NCBI GenBank assembly: GCA_002348095.1
Contig: DDYT01000060.1
Coordinates: 1 to 21,696 of the forward strand
DNA: 21,696 bases
Direction: 5' to 3'
From: Erysipelotrichaceae bacterium UBA2227
GTDB lineage: Bacteria; Bacillota_I; Bacilli_A; Erysipelotrichales; Erysipelotrichaceae
The position numbers and the translations under genes were made by a program. How positions within the stretch are numbered: the stretch's first letter is position 1; every line of letters starts with the position of its first letter. The notes below the pieces were generated by a model, which was not told the DNA's origin, did no database searches, and worked only from the letters and a program-made list of their open reading frames with translations. Below, one piece after another: positions 1 to 8,228 of the stretch.

Positions 1-1505
1 GTTCCGGCGACTTTAAAGTCCATATCCCCGAAGTGATCTTCCATGCCTTGAATGTCCGTCAATACTGTATAGTAATCACCGTAGGTGACCAAGCCCATCG
101 CAATGCCGGCAACCGGTGCTTTGATCGGTACTCCGGCAGCCATCAAAGCCATCGTCCCGGCACAAATCGAAGCTTGGGATGAGGACCCGTTGGACTCTAA
201 GGTTTCGGCAACCAGCCGAATCGCATACGGAAACTCTTCCTCACTTGGCAGAACCTGTGCCAACGCCCGTTCGCCCAAGGCACCGTGACCGATTTCACGA
301 CGTCCCGGGGAACCCATTCTGCCGGTTTCTCCGACCGAATAGGGCGGAAAGTTGTAATGATGCATAAATCGTTTTGATTCGATGTCCGTCATGTCATCGA
401 TGATTTGGGTATCGCCCATCGCACCTAAAGTACACACCGACAAAACCTGTGTTTCACCGCGCGTAAACAAAGCACTGCCATGCACCCGGGCAAGTAAATC
501 GATTTGTGAATCCAGCGGACGCAACTGATCGATCCCACGTCCGTCCGGACGGACTTTTTCCACGGAGATCAGCCGGCGTACTTCATCCGCCACGATATCA
601 TGACAAATCTGTTTGACTTGTTTGATCGTTTTCTCTTTGACTTTATCACTGGGATACTCAAGTCCTTCATAGTATGTGACCATTTCGGCTTCGATATCAT
701 CGATCGCACCGTAACGGACCAGTTTCTCTTTGATACGGACTGCATCTTCCAGACGGCTCTGACATAAACCGCGTAATTGTTTGCTTAACTCCGGATCGAC
801 CGCATATAACGTGATTTCACGTTTCGGTTTACCGACTTTCGCGATGATTTCTTCCTGAAATTCACACAGTTTCTTAATAAACTCATGTCCAAACAGCATC
901 GCTTCCAACATATCTTCTTCACTGACTTCTTTTGCGCCGGCTTCAACCATATTGATGGCCTTCTTGGTTCCGGCCACGGTCAGATTGATGTCCGATACTT
1001 CCAGTTCGGCTACGGTCGGATTGATGATCAGTTCACCGTTGACACGACCGACGATTACACCGGCTACCGGACCGTTAAACGGAATGTCCGATACACAGAT
1101 CGCCAAGGATGCCCCAAACAAAGCCGCCATATCTGCCGAGCAGTCATTGTCTGCCGATAACACGGTATTGACGACTTGCACTTCATTACGGAATCCTTCC
1201 GCAAACAACGGGCGGATCGGACGGTCGATCAGACGCGCGGTCAGTGTTGCGTGTTCGCTCGGTCTGCCTTCACGGCGCAAAAAGCCACCTGGGATTTTTC
1301 CTACCGAATACAGCTTCTCTTCAAATGTGACCGTCAGCGGAAAGAAATCCAAATCTTTGGCATTCTTGCTTGCGGTCGCTGCGGACAATACTGCAGTTTC
1401 TTCATAACGAATCAATACTGATCCGCCGGCTTGCTTGGCTAACTCACCGGTTTCCACCACCAGACCCCGTCCTGCGAAGTCTAAACGAAATACTTCTTTT
1501 GCCAT
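1..1505 (-). CDS. pnp: Polyribonucleotide nucleotidyltransferase (PNPase), N-terminal part; 3' end outside window
   Basis: Translating the minus strand from the ATG at 1505 gives an uninterrupted frame that runs off the window after about 501 codons. It begins MAKEVFRLDFAGR and contains the PNPase signatures KIPGGFLRREGRPS, ARLIDRPIRPLF, VRPDGRG, SALFTRGETQ and MGSPGRREIGHGALGERAL. This covers the first RNase PH-like domain, the helical linker and most of the second RNase PH domain with its phosphate and metal site region. The KH and S1 RNA-binding domains would lie beyond position 1. The enzyme degrades RNA 3' to 5' by phosphorolysis and is part of the cytoplasmic RNA-decay machinery. The start is set by a GAGGTG ribosome binding site 5 to 6 nt upstream. 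A terminator separates pnp from the upstream ornithine operon, so it probably has its own promoter. Its usual partner rpsO is about 13 kb away. Confidence 0.97.
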   Translation of the reverse strand, partial: MAKEVFRLDFAGRGLVVETGELAKQAGGSVLIRYEETAVLSAATASKNAKDLDFFPLTVTFEEKLYSVGKIPGGFLRREGRPSEHATLTARLIDRPIRPLFAEGFRNEVQVVNTVLSADNDCSADMAALFGASLAICVSDIPFNGPVAGVIVGRVNGELIINPTVAELEVSDINLTVAGTKKAINMVEAGAKEVSEEDMLEAMLFGHEFIKKLCEFQEEIIAKVGKPKREITLYAVDPELSKQLRGLCQSRLEDAVRIKEKLVRYGAIDDIEAEMVTYYEGLEYPSDKVKEKTIKQVKQICHDIVADEVRRLISVEKVRPDGRGIDQLRPLDSQIDLLARVHGSALFTRGETQVLSVCTLGAMGDTQIIDDMTDIESKRFMHHYNFPPYSVGETGRMGSPGRREIGHGALGERALAQVLPSEEEFPYAIRLVAETLESNGSSSQASICAGTMALMAAGVPIKAPVAGIAMGLVTYGDYYTVLTDIQGMEDHFGDMDFKVAG

Positions 1506-1529
1506 ATTTTCACCTCTTTTAACTAATTG

Positions 1530-1538
1530 ATTGTATCA
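1530..1538 (-). promoter_or_regulatory. Extended -10 promoter for pnp
   Basis: On the minus strand TGATACAAT reads as an extended -10 (TG, one base, then TACAAT with 5 of 6 matches). It lies immediately downstream of the orr terminator T-tract. A start about 7 nt further on gives a leader of roughly 18 nt carrying the GAGGTG site. No convincing -35 is seen, as is usual for extended -10 promoters. Confidence 0.5.
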
Positions 1539-1539
1539 T

Positions 1540-1561
1540 AAAAAAGGGTGTGTTGACACCC
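1540..1561 (-). terminator. Intrinsic terminator of the ornithine operon
   Basis: On the minus strand GGGTGT-CAAC-ACACCC forms a perfect 6-bp stem with a 4-nt loop, followed directly by TTTTTT. It begins 7 nt after the orr stop codon and ends the ord-orr operon before pnp. Confidence 0.85.
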
Positions 1562-1567
1562 AAATTT

Positions 1568-2629
1568 TTATTTACCCGTGTTTATAAACTTCTTTTCCAC
1601 AAATGGCGAGAAAAACAGGCGCAACAGGCTTCCGTATCGAAGTTTGAATGTCAGAACGTCCCCTACTTTCAAGGGACTGTCCGGTGTCAGTTCGCATAGC
1701 AAGTGATCACTGCTGGCACCGATGATCGTAACCTTCGGATCGGTACAAATCATATTGAGATCCGTATCCAAAAGACCGATGGCACTGATAGCCACCCGGC
1801 GCATCCCTTTGTCTTCAAAATTCGTTTTCCGTCCGAATGCATCAAAACCTGTTTCACCGATAGGCATCGAGGGCTTATTCTTGATTTCAATGATTTGGGT
1901 ATGCAGCAAAACGACATCGTCGAATGTGTTTTCCAATCGGTTCTGATAGGCCGTTTCGACACCTAAGAAAAATGACTCCCCCAGTCGCAACTGATTGACT
2001 GGCAGCGTAAGTCCTCGCTGCAACAAATGAAGCGAGGAAGAGTTACCGCCGGAAACGATCGTACATTCCGGTACGATTTGCCTGACCCGCACCTGCATAT
2101 CCTGAAGCTTCTGTAAAATTGACAACGTAGGGATCAAACCGCCGAAGCAGCTGAAGTTTGCACCGATGCCGATCAGACGGATATGTCTGAAGTGTTTGAT
2201 CATTTCCGCAAGTAAATACAGTTGCTCGATGTTATGAATGCCTTCACGCAAATCACCCATATCGACCATCAGTATGATGTCATGAACTTTTCCATGAGCT
2301 TTCGCCGCAATTTCCAATGCGATGATCGTATCCCATTCACTGTTGAGGGATACGTCACATCCCAGTACGATAGCTTCCGCTTCCGATTTCATCGGTAAAC
2401 GAAGCATCATCTTGCGCACGGGCAGCGGATTGCGGGCGAGATTTTCGATACGGGAATCACCGATCGTCTTAATTCCTTCTTCATAAAAAATCCGGTTAAG
2501 GATCGGATGTCCTCCCGAGACTTTGTTTACTCCGACGACTTCGATGCCCTGCTTATGACACATTGCTGAAATCGTCCGGATATTATGCCTGAATTTTTCA
2601 CAATCAATCGTTAATGCCGGGTATTTCAT
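1568..2629 (-). CDS. orr: Ornithine racemase (PLP-dependent)
   Basis: This 353-residue protein has the alanine-racemase N-terminal TIM-barrel fold. The N-terminus YPALTIDCEKFRHNI is followed by VVGVNKVSGG, where K36 is the expected PLP lysine. Further barrel motifs are SRIENLARN, MVDMGDLREGI, GIGANFSCFGG and VSGGNSSSLHLL, and LRLGESFFLG near the phosphate-binding region. It should interconvert L- and D-ornithine, supplying the D-isomer that the aminomutase OraSE uses. It is the last gene of the operon. Its ATG overlaps the stop of the upstream ATPase gene (ATGA) and has a GAGGGAG ribosome binding site inside that gene. By fold alone it could be an alanine or other amino-acid racemase; the assignment to ornithine rests mainly on the operon and on similarity to the ornithine racemase group. 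Confidence 0.9.
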   Translation of the reverse strand: MKYPALTIDCEKFRHNIRTISAMCHKQGIEVVGVNKVSGGHPILNRIFYEEGIKTIGDSRIENLARNPLPVRKMMLRLPMKSEAEAIVLGCDVSLNSEWDTIIALEIAAKAHGKVHDIILMVDMGDLREGIHNIEQLYLLAEMIKHFRHIRLIGIGANFSCFGGLIPTLSILQKLQDMQVRVRQIVPECTIVSGGNSSSLHLLQRGLTLPVNQLRLGESFFLGVETAYQNRLENTFDDVVLLHTQIIEIKNKPSMPIGETGFDAFGRKTNFEDKGMRRVAISAIGLLDTDLNMICTDPKVTIIGASSDHLLCELTPDSPLKVGDVLTFKLRYGSLLRLFFSPFVEKKFINTGK

Positions 2630-3972
2630 AACAGCTCCCTCGCTATCAGATCGGTGATCAACCGATCGGTTTCTTCCGGATATTCTGTCGAAAGCACGCC
2701 GATTGCCGACAGAAGATACATCTTGTCCAAACGTATCCGGACATCTTCTTTCGGTAGCAAAAAGGTCGGGTCCATGGACTTAAGTATTTTGCGAATCATC
2801 TCCACGGGTTCATGGTGGTAAATGAGTGCCCCTCCGGTCAAAAGAATCGATTTGACATCACTGCAGTCTTTTCCGCTAGCCATGGTCTTTCGACCGCTCT
2901 GAAGATACAAATAGTGGATTTTTCCCACATGCCGCATCAATGCGGTTTGTGCAGCCGTCTGCGTCAGATAACCGAGGAGTTCCTTATGGCACTGATCGTT
3001 ATTGATCGGCTGAATTTCACCGAGCAGCAAACGCCAGTCATCGAGTGGCGGTTCCTTCATCAGATTCGCTACGGTATCCCGGTTTTTGTACACACCTAAA
3101 TCCCCTTCCACGGTTCGTTTTGCAAAGGGTTCTGCGGAAGTCAGAACATTGCGGTATCGCTCACTGTCTTCACTGACAGAATGAACATCACTGGTAGCAC
3201 CACCGACATCGATGACCATACACGGACCCATCAGCTGATAAAAGCGCTGAGCCGCCAAGTTCACCGCGGCCGGGACCGGCAGTATGGTTCCGGTAACAAG
3301 CTTTCTGATCGAACTCATCCCCGGAGCTTCGGTAATATGTTTTTCAAACACTTTTTGAATCAGCCCTCTCAAAGGCTCGACGACCAGCTGATCGATGTTA
3401 GGATAAACATTTTCGCATATAAGACACTCAACGCCGGCCGACTCAAAAATTTCCGCGATTTGTTTCTGAATCTCTTTGTTTCCGGCATAAATCACCGGAA
3501 TTTTGACGGAAAGCTTTGCCAACTGACGGGCATTGGCTAAAATCGTGTTTTTTTCGCCATAGTCGACACCGCCGGCCAATAAGATGATATTGGGAGATAT
3601 CTGCTCGATTTCAAGCAGATCATCGTCACTTAACAGACCTGCGGTAATGTAGCGGATATTTGCTCCGGCACCCAGTGCGGCTTCCTTGGCGGCTTTGACA
3701 GTCATATCCCAAACCAAACCGTGCACGGTCATTTTCAAACCGCCGGCAGCACTGGACGATGCTAAAAACCGCTGAATGTTCAAAGATCCCGCATTCAGAT
3801 TTGCTTTCAGATGTTCGATTGCCTTTTCAAGACCGATTAAAACATCGCCCTGTTCGACCGTGGTCTCACTGATTCCTTTATCAAGAAAGATCAAAGATCC
3901 AAAAGATCGCTCGAAAGCAAAAACCTGGGTCGTCGTTGAGCCGATCTCAGCGACTAATACATCGATATTCAT
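2626..3972 (-). CDS. MutL/GlmL-family ASKHA ATPase, probable OraSE chaperone or reactivase
   Basis: This 448-residue protein has an actin/Hsp70-type (ASKHA) nucleotide-binding fold. Visible motifs are a phosphate-1 loop VAEIGSTTTQVFAF at residues 7-20, LLAGGVDYGE near 130, the phosphate-2 motif VIDVGGATSDVHSV in the middle, and an adenosine-type motif LLTGGAL near the C-terminus. It belongs to the family of GlmL (beside glutamate mutase) and MutL-like proteins associated with cobalamin-dependent aminomutases. Members are thought to protect or reactivate the enzyme when it loses its adenosylcobalamin. It lies between oraE and orr, overlapping both by 4 nt (ATGA), so its client is very probably the ornithine aminomutase. 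It is not the DNA mismatch-repair MutL despite the shared name. The reactivase role is inferred from family and position. Confidence 0.88.
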   Translation of the reverse strand: MNIDVLVAEIGSTTTQVFAFERSFGSLIFLDKGISETTVEQGDVLIGLEKAIEHLKANLNAGSLNIQRFLASSSAAGGLKMTVHGLVWDMTVKAAKEAALGAGANIRYITAGLLSDDDLLEIEQISPNIILLAGGVDYGEKNTILANARQLAKLSVKIPVIYAGNKEIQKQIAEIFESAGVECLICENVYPNIDQLVVEPLRGLIQKVFEKHITEAPGMSSIRKLVTGTILPVPAAVNLAAQRFYQLMGPCMVIDVGGATSDVHSVSEDSERYRNVLTSAEPFAKRTVEGDLGVYKNRDTVANLMKEPPLDDWRLLLGEIQPINNDQCHKELLGYLTQTAAQTALMRHVGKIHYLYLQSGRKTMASGKDCSDVKSILLTGGALIYHHEPVEMIRKILKSMDPTFLLPKEDVRIRLDKMYLLSAIGVLSTEYPEETDRLITDLIARELL

Positions 3973-6164
3973 CCTCTTGCCTCATTTCGCCGTAAAACTA
4001 AAAAGGTTGCTACCTGCTGACCTTTGGTCTTTCGGCCAAAGCCTTCATCCATACCGTTTCTACGGGCCAGCTCCGGAGTTACCTGCGTTCCGCCGGCGAC
4101 CAGGATCAAACGGTCACGCACGCCCTTTTCCAAGCATATATCATGAAGCTTTCTCATGTTTTTATAGTGAACGTCATCATGACTGATGATCGTTGAAATC
4201 AAAATCGCATCGGCACTGGTTTCAATCGCAGCATCGACCAGTTTGGATAAGGCTACCGAAGTACCCAAATAAATGCACTCAAAGCCAAACTTCTCGATTC
4301 CGCCATGTTTGATATCGATGATCTCACGCAGGCCCACCGAGTGTTCATCCTCACCTACTGTGGCTGCAATGATTTTAAACGGCTTCGCAATGACGGCTGC
4401 TTTCAGCTGTTCTTCATCCATCATTTTCGGTTTTTCTTCGATTTTAAGTGAATTTATTTCGATTTCAAAGGGTACTTTGCCCTTGACTTCAACACGGGTA
4501 CCTTCCATCGGGTGCATGATTTCCGTATGGATGACTTCGGTTTCCTGAAGATTCATTTGTTTTGCCATCGATAATGCCGCTGCTTTCGCTAAATCGACGG
4601 AAAGAGGAAAAAACATCGTCAGTAAAACGACTCCGTCATGCTGCCATTCCATTTCCGGTTTCACGATACCTTGGTCTCGCATCCGACGTGTCTCTTCAAG
4701 CCGTAGATAAACATTGTCGGTTTCGTCCAGTTCATCAATGTAGATGATTTTACTGCGATCTTCAAAAGTACATCCCGAAATCACCGAGACAGGATCATCC
4801 GTTCCGTAAAGCTCGGGATGATTGTCACCGAAATGAGCCGTAACCGGCGCAAAATAATCTTTTCCTCGCGGATACACGGTATCTGCCGCTATTCCACCCT
4901 GAACTTTTCGCGCGATACCATCTCCGTTGCGTTGCGGATAAAAGCCGGAATCGACGAAAAATCCCTGAGCGACGGACTCAAAATATCCGCCGACCTCTAG
5001 CATTTCTTCCATCATCAGCACGGCCCGCTCTTTTAGCTGACGGACTTCTGCTTTAAGCTGTGGGTTATCCAAGTCGATTTTTAAGTATTCATTGATTCCG
5101 TCCAACCCTGCAAATACCTGCTTCGCCGTATCGATTGCTTCGATATTGTAGATATGCCAAGGGACATTACGTCCTTCATCCGGTGTGATCGTCGATTGGA
5201 TATCGGCGGATGTCAGCTGTGATATCAGTAAATTGAGCGTATGGGTCACGGTAGCCTCCCGAACAGAAGATTCCATGTATTTGGTGTTCATCTGTGCCCG
5301 CATTCTGACATTGCAAAACAGCTGACGCAAAGCGATGGCGTAGGGCAGATCCATACGTACACACGGTGCGGGCGGTGCGGTCGGCGGCACGGTCGAAAGG
5401 CATATATTCTCTTCATTGATTCCGCAAGCCAATGAAAATGTCGTATTGATCGCATGCTGTACCAGCAGTTCAGGTGTTACCTTCCATGCTTCTACCGCGG
5501 TTGCATTGGCATTATGGGCACCATCGATTTGCGCAAGCTGACCATAAGCCATGATTTTTTTAGACTCAGCGGCATCAACAAACGATCTTACCATATTGAT
5601 ATTGCGGTAAAGAATATTATACTGAGGATCCTGATGTGCCCCATTGACTCCCTCTTCTACAAACATGACGGCGATTTCCGGTCCGGCAACCCCTGAAACA
5701 TAAGAATGATAATTAATCGGACGTCCTACCTCATCTTCGATCATGTCGAGTGCTTTGCGTTGGGCACGGACTTGTTTTCGGGTAATCGGGATCCCGCCGA
5801 CCCCTTGCGGAGTTCCTTCGATCAGCCCGTCAAAATGACTTTGACCGGCTGTCCGAATGACCATCATATGATCCGCACCATGGATCGCGGCCATGCGCAT
5901 CCGCCGGATATCATCTTCAAAACGTCCGGACGCAATTTCCGTGGTAATGATCGCTTTGGGCTGCGGATCGATCGAATCAAAGGCATGGGACGCCGGTAAT
6001 CCGATAGAAGTCTTCAGATTTTCGGACATGTCCAAAAATTCAAATTTGCCGATTTTTTGCCGGCCGGCTCTCTTATGCCAAGTCCAACCCTTTCGGCGAG
6101 GAACATAGTGCTCTAAATCGTTGAGGATGGCCTCTATGTCCAGTTTTTGATCAAACGGTTTCAT
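3969..6164 (-). CDS. oraE: D-ornithine 4,5-aminomutase, large subunit (adenosylcobalamin and PLP binding)
   Basis: The frame is open upstream to 6299, but the ATG at 6164 has a GGGAGGG ribosome binding site 7 nt before it and gives 731 residues (MKPFDQKLDIEAIL), close to the known subunit length. It catalyses migration of the delta-amino group of D-ornithine to C4, forming (2R,4S)-2,4-diaminopentanoate. Residues from about 100 to 420 form a lysine-5,6-aminomutase-like TIM barrel. The C-terminal Rossmann domain carries the cobalamin motif DEHSVG, whose cobalt-ligating histidine is about residue 608. A lysine lies exactly 11 residues further on (about 619), the spacing of the H618/K629 pair in the studied clostridial enzyme, so the PLP Schiff-base lysine is present. 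LISTIIS and VAGGTQ complete the B12 tail-binding pocket. It overlaps oraS by 14 nt, suggesting translational coupling of the two subunits. Confidence 0.96.
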   Translation of the reverse strand: MKPFDQKLDIEAILNDLEHYVPRRKGWTWHKRAGRQKIGKFEFLDMSENLKTSIGLPASHAFDSIDPQPKAIITTEIASGRFEDDIRRMRMAAIHGADHMMVIRTAGQSHFDGLIEGTPQGVGGIPITRKQVRAQRKALDMIEDEVGRPINYHSYVSGVAGPEIAVMFVEEGVNGAHQDPQYNILYRNINMVRSFVDAAESKKIMAYGQLAQIDGAHNANATAVEAWKVTPELLVQHAINTTFSLACGINEENICLSTVPPTAPPAPCVRMDLPYAIALRQLFCNVRMRAQMNTKYMESSVREATVTHTLNLLISQLTSADIQSTITPDEGRNVPWHIYNIEAIDTAKQVFAGLDGINEYLKIDLDNPQLKAEVRQLKERAVLMMEEMLEVGGYFESVAQGFFVDSGFYPQRNGDGIARKVQGGIAADTVYPRGKDYFAPVTAHFGDNHPELYGTDDPVSVISGCTFEDRSKIIYIDELDETDNVYLRLEETRRMRDQGIVKPEMEWQHDGVVLLTMFFPLSVDLAKAAALSMAKQMNLQETEVIHTEIMHPMEGTRVEVKGKVPFEIEINSLKIEEKPKMMDEEQLKAAVIAKPFKIIAATVGEDEHSVGLREIIDIKHGGIEKFGFECIYLGTSVALSKLVDAAIETSADAILISTIISHDDVHYKNMRKLHDICLEKGVRDRLILVAGGTQVTPELARRNGMDEGFGRKTKGQQVATFLVLRRNEARG

Positions 6165-6522
6165 GTAACAGCCCTCCCGGTGAAAAATGTTTATTGAAAA
6201 ACGCTTCATCGCAACATTGTTCGATTGACTGACGCAACGAAATACCGTAATGATCTCTGACTTGTATGACGCAGTGACCCACACCCCTCGACATGACACC
6301 GCAGGCCATTGCGTACCCTACGATGGCTGAGGCCTCAATACTGCTTGCACCCATTCTTAGCAGAACCGATCGTTCGATCGATGGTGTGGTGTGCGTTTGG
6401 GCCAACTCTATCATGGGTCGTACCAACTGCTGGCTCAGCTGCCAGAATCGATGATGAAGCTCTTCATCAGAAAGATGCTTCAAGGATTCTCTTCGGGTAT
6501 CAAAATCATCATTTCGTTTCAT
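6151..6522 (-). CDS. oraS: D-ornithine 4,5-aminomutase, small subunit
   Basis: This 123-residue protein matches the small OraS subunit. It has an N-terminal region with DDFDTRRESLKHLSDEEL and FWQLSQQLV, then the highly characteristic TTPSIERSVLLRMGASSIEA, followed by GVGHCVIQVRDHYGIS. OraS associates with OraE in an alpha2-beta2 complex and is needed for activity; it carries no cofactor motif. The start has an AAGGAG ribosome binding site 6 nt upstream. The gene overlaps ortB by 14 nt upstream and oraE by 14 nt downstream, which fits coupled, near-stoichiometric synthesis. Confidence 0.95.
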   Translation of the reverse strand: MKRNDDFDTRRESLKHLSDEELHHRFWQLSQQLVRPMIELAQTHTTPSIERSVLLRMGASSIEASAIVGYAMACGVMSRGVGHCVIQVRDHYGISLRQSIEQCCDEAFFNKHFSPGGLLHETV

Positions 6523-7927
6523 GTCCGTCTCCTTTCAGTTGGCGGATGGCTGTTTCTGTCCAAGTTATGGAAGTGTTGCATTCCTGTGACAAATACAAGA
6601 TATCATCCTGTGAGAATAATGTATCGGGATGCATCTTCAGCTGGTTTCTGAGATAAGAGTACCGCAACTGATCAAGATCGACCGGTCGGGCCTGAATTAG
6701 GCCGGGATGTGAGGGCAGAATGATGTTTTCCCCCGCAACTTCCTGTATCGGATCACCGGTGATGACTTTAATGCCGCGCTTTTTTGCAAAACTAAGCTGA
6801 GCATTCATATGCTTTCCGGCACCGGTATACTCGGTTTCCTGTACCACGACGATCTGATCCTCACGCATCGACTGTGCCAGTGAGAATGCGACAGCCAGAG
6901 ATGTGTTGCCTGCCGGTCCCCTTTCCATTCCTTCCAGCTTTGCCAGTACTTCCGTCATATAAAAAACTTCTCCCTGTTTGACGGTATAGTAACTGTCCAT
7001 ATACCGTAACGCCCGGGCAGCCGAATAGGTCACGTCGGAACGGTCGGGATTCATGGCAAACGGAAAGCCGAAACCGGTATGACCGGTCGTAAAAGATTTT
7101 CGGTTAAAATCGGTATCGCTGGCCATATGCAAGCCGTGCAAGTCGACACTGGCCGCGATGATCGGACAGCAGCAGCCGGTTTTCTTGGCTCCTTGCGCCG
7201 TTGCGGTCAGATTACCGCCACCGGCATGGGTGACAACGATGGCATCAGGATCCTTTCCGGTAAGTCTGCGGATGTCCTCCACACATTCGATACCAAGGGT
7301 TTGTAAGCCGGCAATCCCGTATGGGCTGTAGAGCGAGGCATTGAAATATCCGGTTTGGTCAAGCAAATCCAAAAACACCACAAACAGCTCCGGACCGACC
7401 GAACACTGAACGACTTCGGCTCCGTAAGCTTCGATTGCCCGGGCTTTCTCTAAAATCTCGGGCTGATAGATGCCTTGAGAATCAAAACTTTCCTGAACGA
7501 TGATGCACTTGAGATTCAGCTTTGCACACATCGCCGCGACCGCAGCCCCGTAATTTCCGGAGGTAGCCGCAATCACCCCCGGATACCCCAGTTTTTTGGC
7601 ATGATATACGCTGATGGCCGCGCGGCGGGCTTTAAAACTGCCGGAAAGATTGCATGCTTCATCCTTTAGAAACAGCCGGGCACCCAACCCCGGTCGCGAT
7701 ATTTTTCGGATCAGTGTGTTAATATTGGTAAGTTCAAGCATCGGTGTTGACCCGACACCGAGTGACCGCTGGACCTTTTGTGCCAGATCGATCGGATATC
7801 CGGTATCTTCCATCAGCCGCGTATAGTCAAAAGCTATGTCCGATAATCTGTACTTCAGGAAATCGACATCGATTGCTTTCTTCAGTATTTCATTTTTTCT
7901 GCTCAATATCGACTGTGCTTTATTCAT
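6509..7927 (-). CDS. ortB: 2-amino-4-oxopentanoate thiolase, PLP-binding beta subunit
   Basis: This 472-residue protein has the fold-type II (threonine synthase/cysteine synthase-like) PLP architecture. Seen are LFLKDEACNLSGSFKARRA, where K99 is the expected Schiff-base lysine, then ATSGNYGAA for cofactor binding, a glycine-rich THAGGGNLTA phosphate loop, and GMERGPAGNTSLA near residue 340. With OrtA it cleaves 2-amino-4-oxopentanoate with coenzyme A to give acetyl-CoA and alanine, the last step of the oxidative branch. The long N-terminal extension and neighbours separate it from threonine synthase or diaminopropionate ammonia-lyase. The gene starts inside the end of ortA (8-nt overlap) with a GGAGG site. 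Confidence 0.95.
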   Translation of the reverse strand: MNKAQSILSRKNEILKKAIDVDFLKYRLSDIAFDYTRLMEDTGYPIDLAQKVQRSLGVGSTPMLELTNINTLIRKISRPGLGARLFLKDEACNLSGSFKARRAAISVYHAKKLGYPGVIAATSGNYGAAVAAMCAKLNLKCIIVQESFDSQGIYQPEILEKARAIEAYGAEVVQCSVGPELFVVFLDLLDQTGYFNASLYSPYGIAGLQTLGIECVEDIRRLTGKDPDAIVVTHAGGGNLTATAQGAKKTGCCCPIIAASVDLHGLHMASDTDFNRKSFTTGHTGFGFPFAMNPDRSDVTYSAARALRYMDSYYTVKQGEVFYMTEVLAKLEGMERGPAGNTSLAVAFSLAQSMREDQIVVVQETEYTGAGKHMNAQLSFAKKRGIKVITGDPIQEVAGENIILPSHPGLIQARPVDLDQLRYSYLRNQLKMHPDTLFSQDDILYLSQECNTSITWTETAIRQLKGDGHETK

Positions 7928-8228
7928 TCAAACCTCCGTCAAAGATTGCTTTGACCGAAGGTTCGATATATTCGGTTTCTTGCACATAATCCCCAAAAGA
8001 ATGATCAAATGCGACAAAAATATCGAGCAGTTTCCCTTCGATGATTCTTCCGGTTTTAGTGCGTATCGTACATACACTTCCTATCGCACATTCTTCATCC
8101 AATAGAAAGCCTTTGACCCTGAGCATGAAATCTTTCTGTTTGGTTTCTTCAGGAAGATGGGACTGCCGCTGATCTGCAGTCAGATATAACTGCTCGATCA
8201 GTACCCAGTTCCCGTGATGGGCTAGCAT
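7920..8228 (-). CDS. ortA: 2-amino-4-oxopentanoate thiolase, alpha subunit
   Basis: This 102-residue protein fits OrtA. Conserved-looking stretches are GNWVLIEQLYL near the N-terminus, SHLPEETKQKDFMLRVKGFL, then IGSVCTIRTKTGR with IIEGKLLDI, and DHSFGDYVQE in the C-terminal third. It is required together with OrtB for the coenzyme A-dependent cleavage of 2-amino-4-oxopentanoate; it has no PLP lysine of its own. The ATG lies inside the last codons of ord (7-nt overlap) with a GGAGG site 7 nt upstream. The gene is short and would be hard to assign alone, but sequence pattern and position between ord and ortB agree. Confidence 0.93.
   Translation of the reverse strand: MLAHHGNWVLIEQLYLTADQRQSHLPEETKQKDFMLRVKGFLLDEECAIGSVCTIRTKTGRIIEGKLLDIFVAFDHSFGDYVQETEYIEPSVKAIFDGGLNE

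Noticed and set aside
1568..2629. Alanine racemase as identity for the orr product
   Set aside because: The protein lacks visible resemblance to the catalytic-tyrosine C-terminal region of classic alanine racemase and is the last gene of a full ornithine pathway operon.
3969..6299. Longer oraE start at 6299
   Set aside because: It would add 45 residues with no family similarity overlapping oraS in another frame; the ATG at 6164 has a strong ribosome binding site and gives the expected length.
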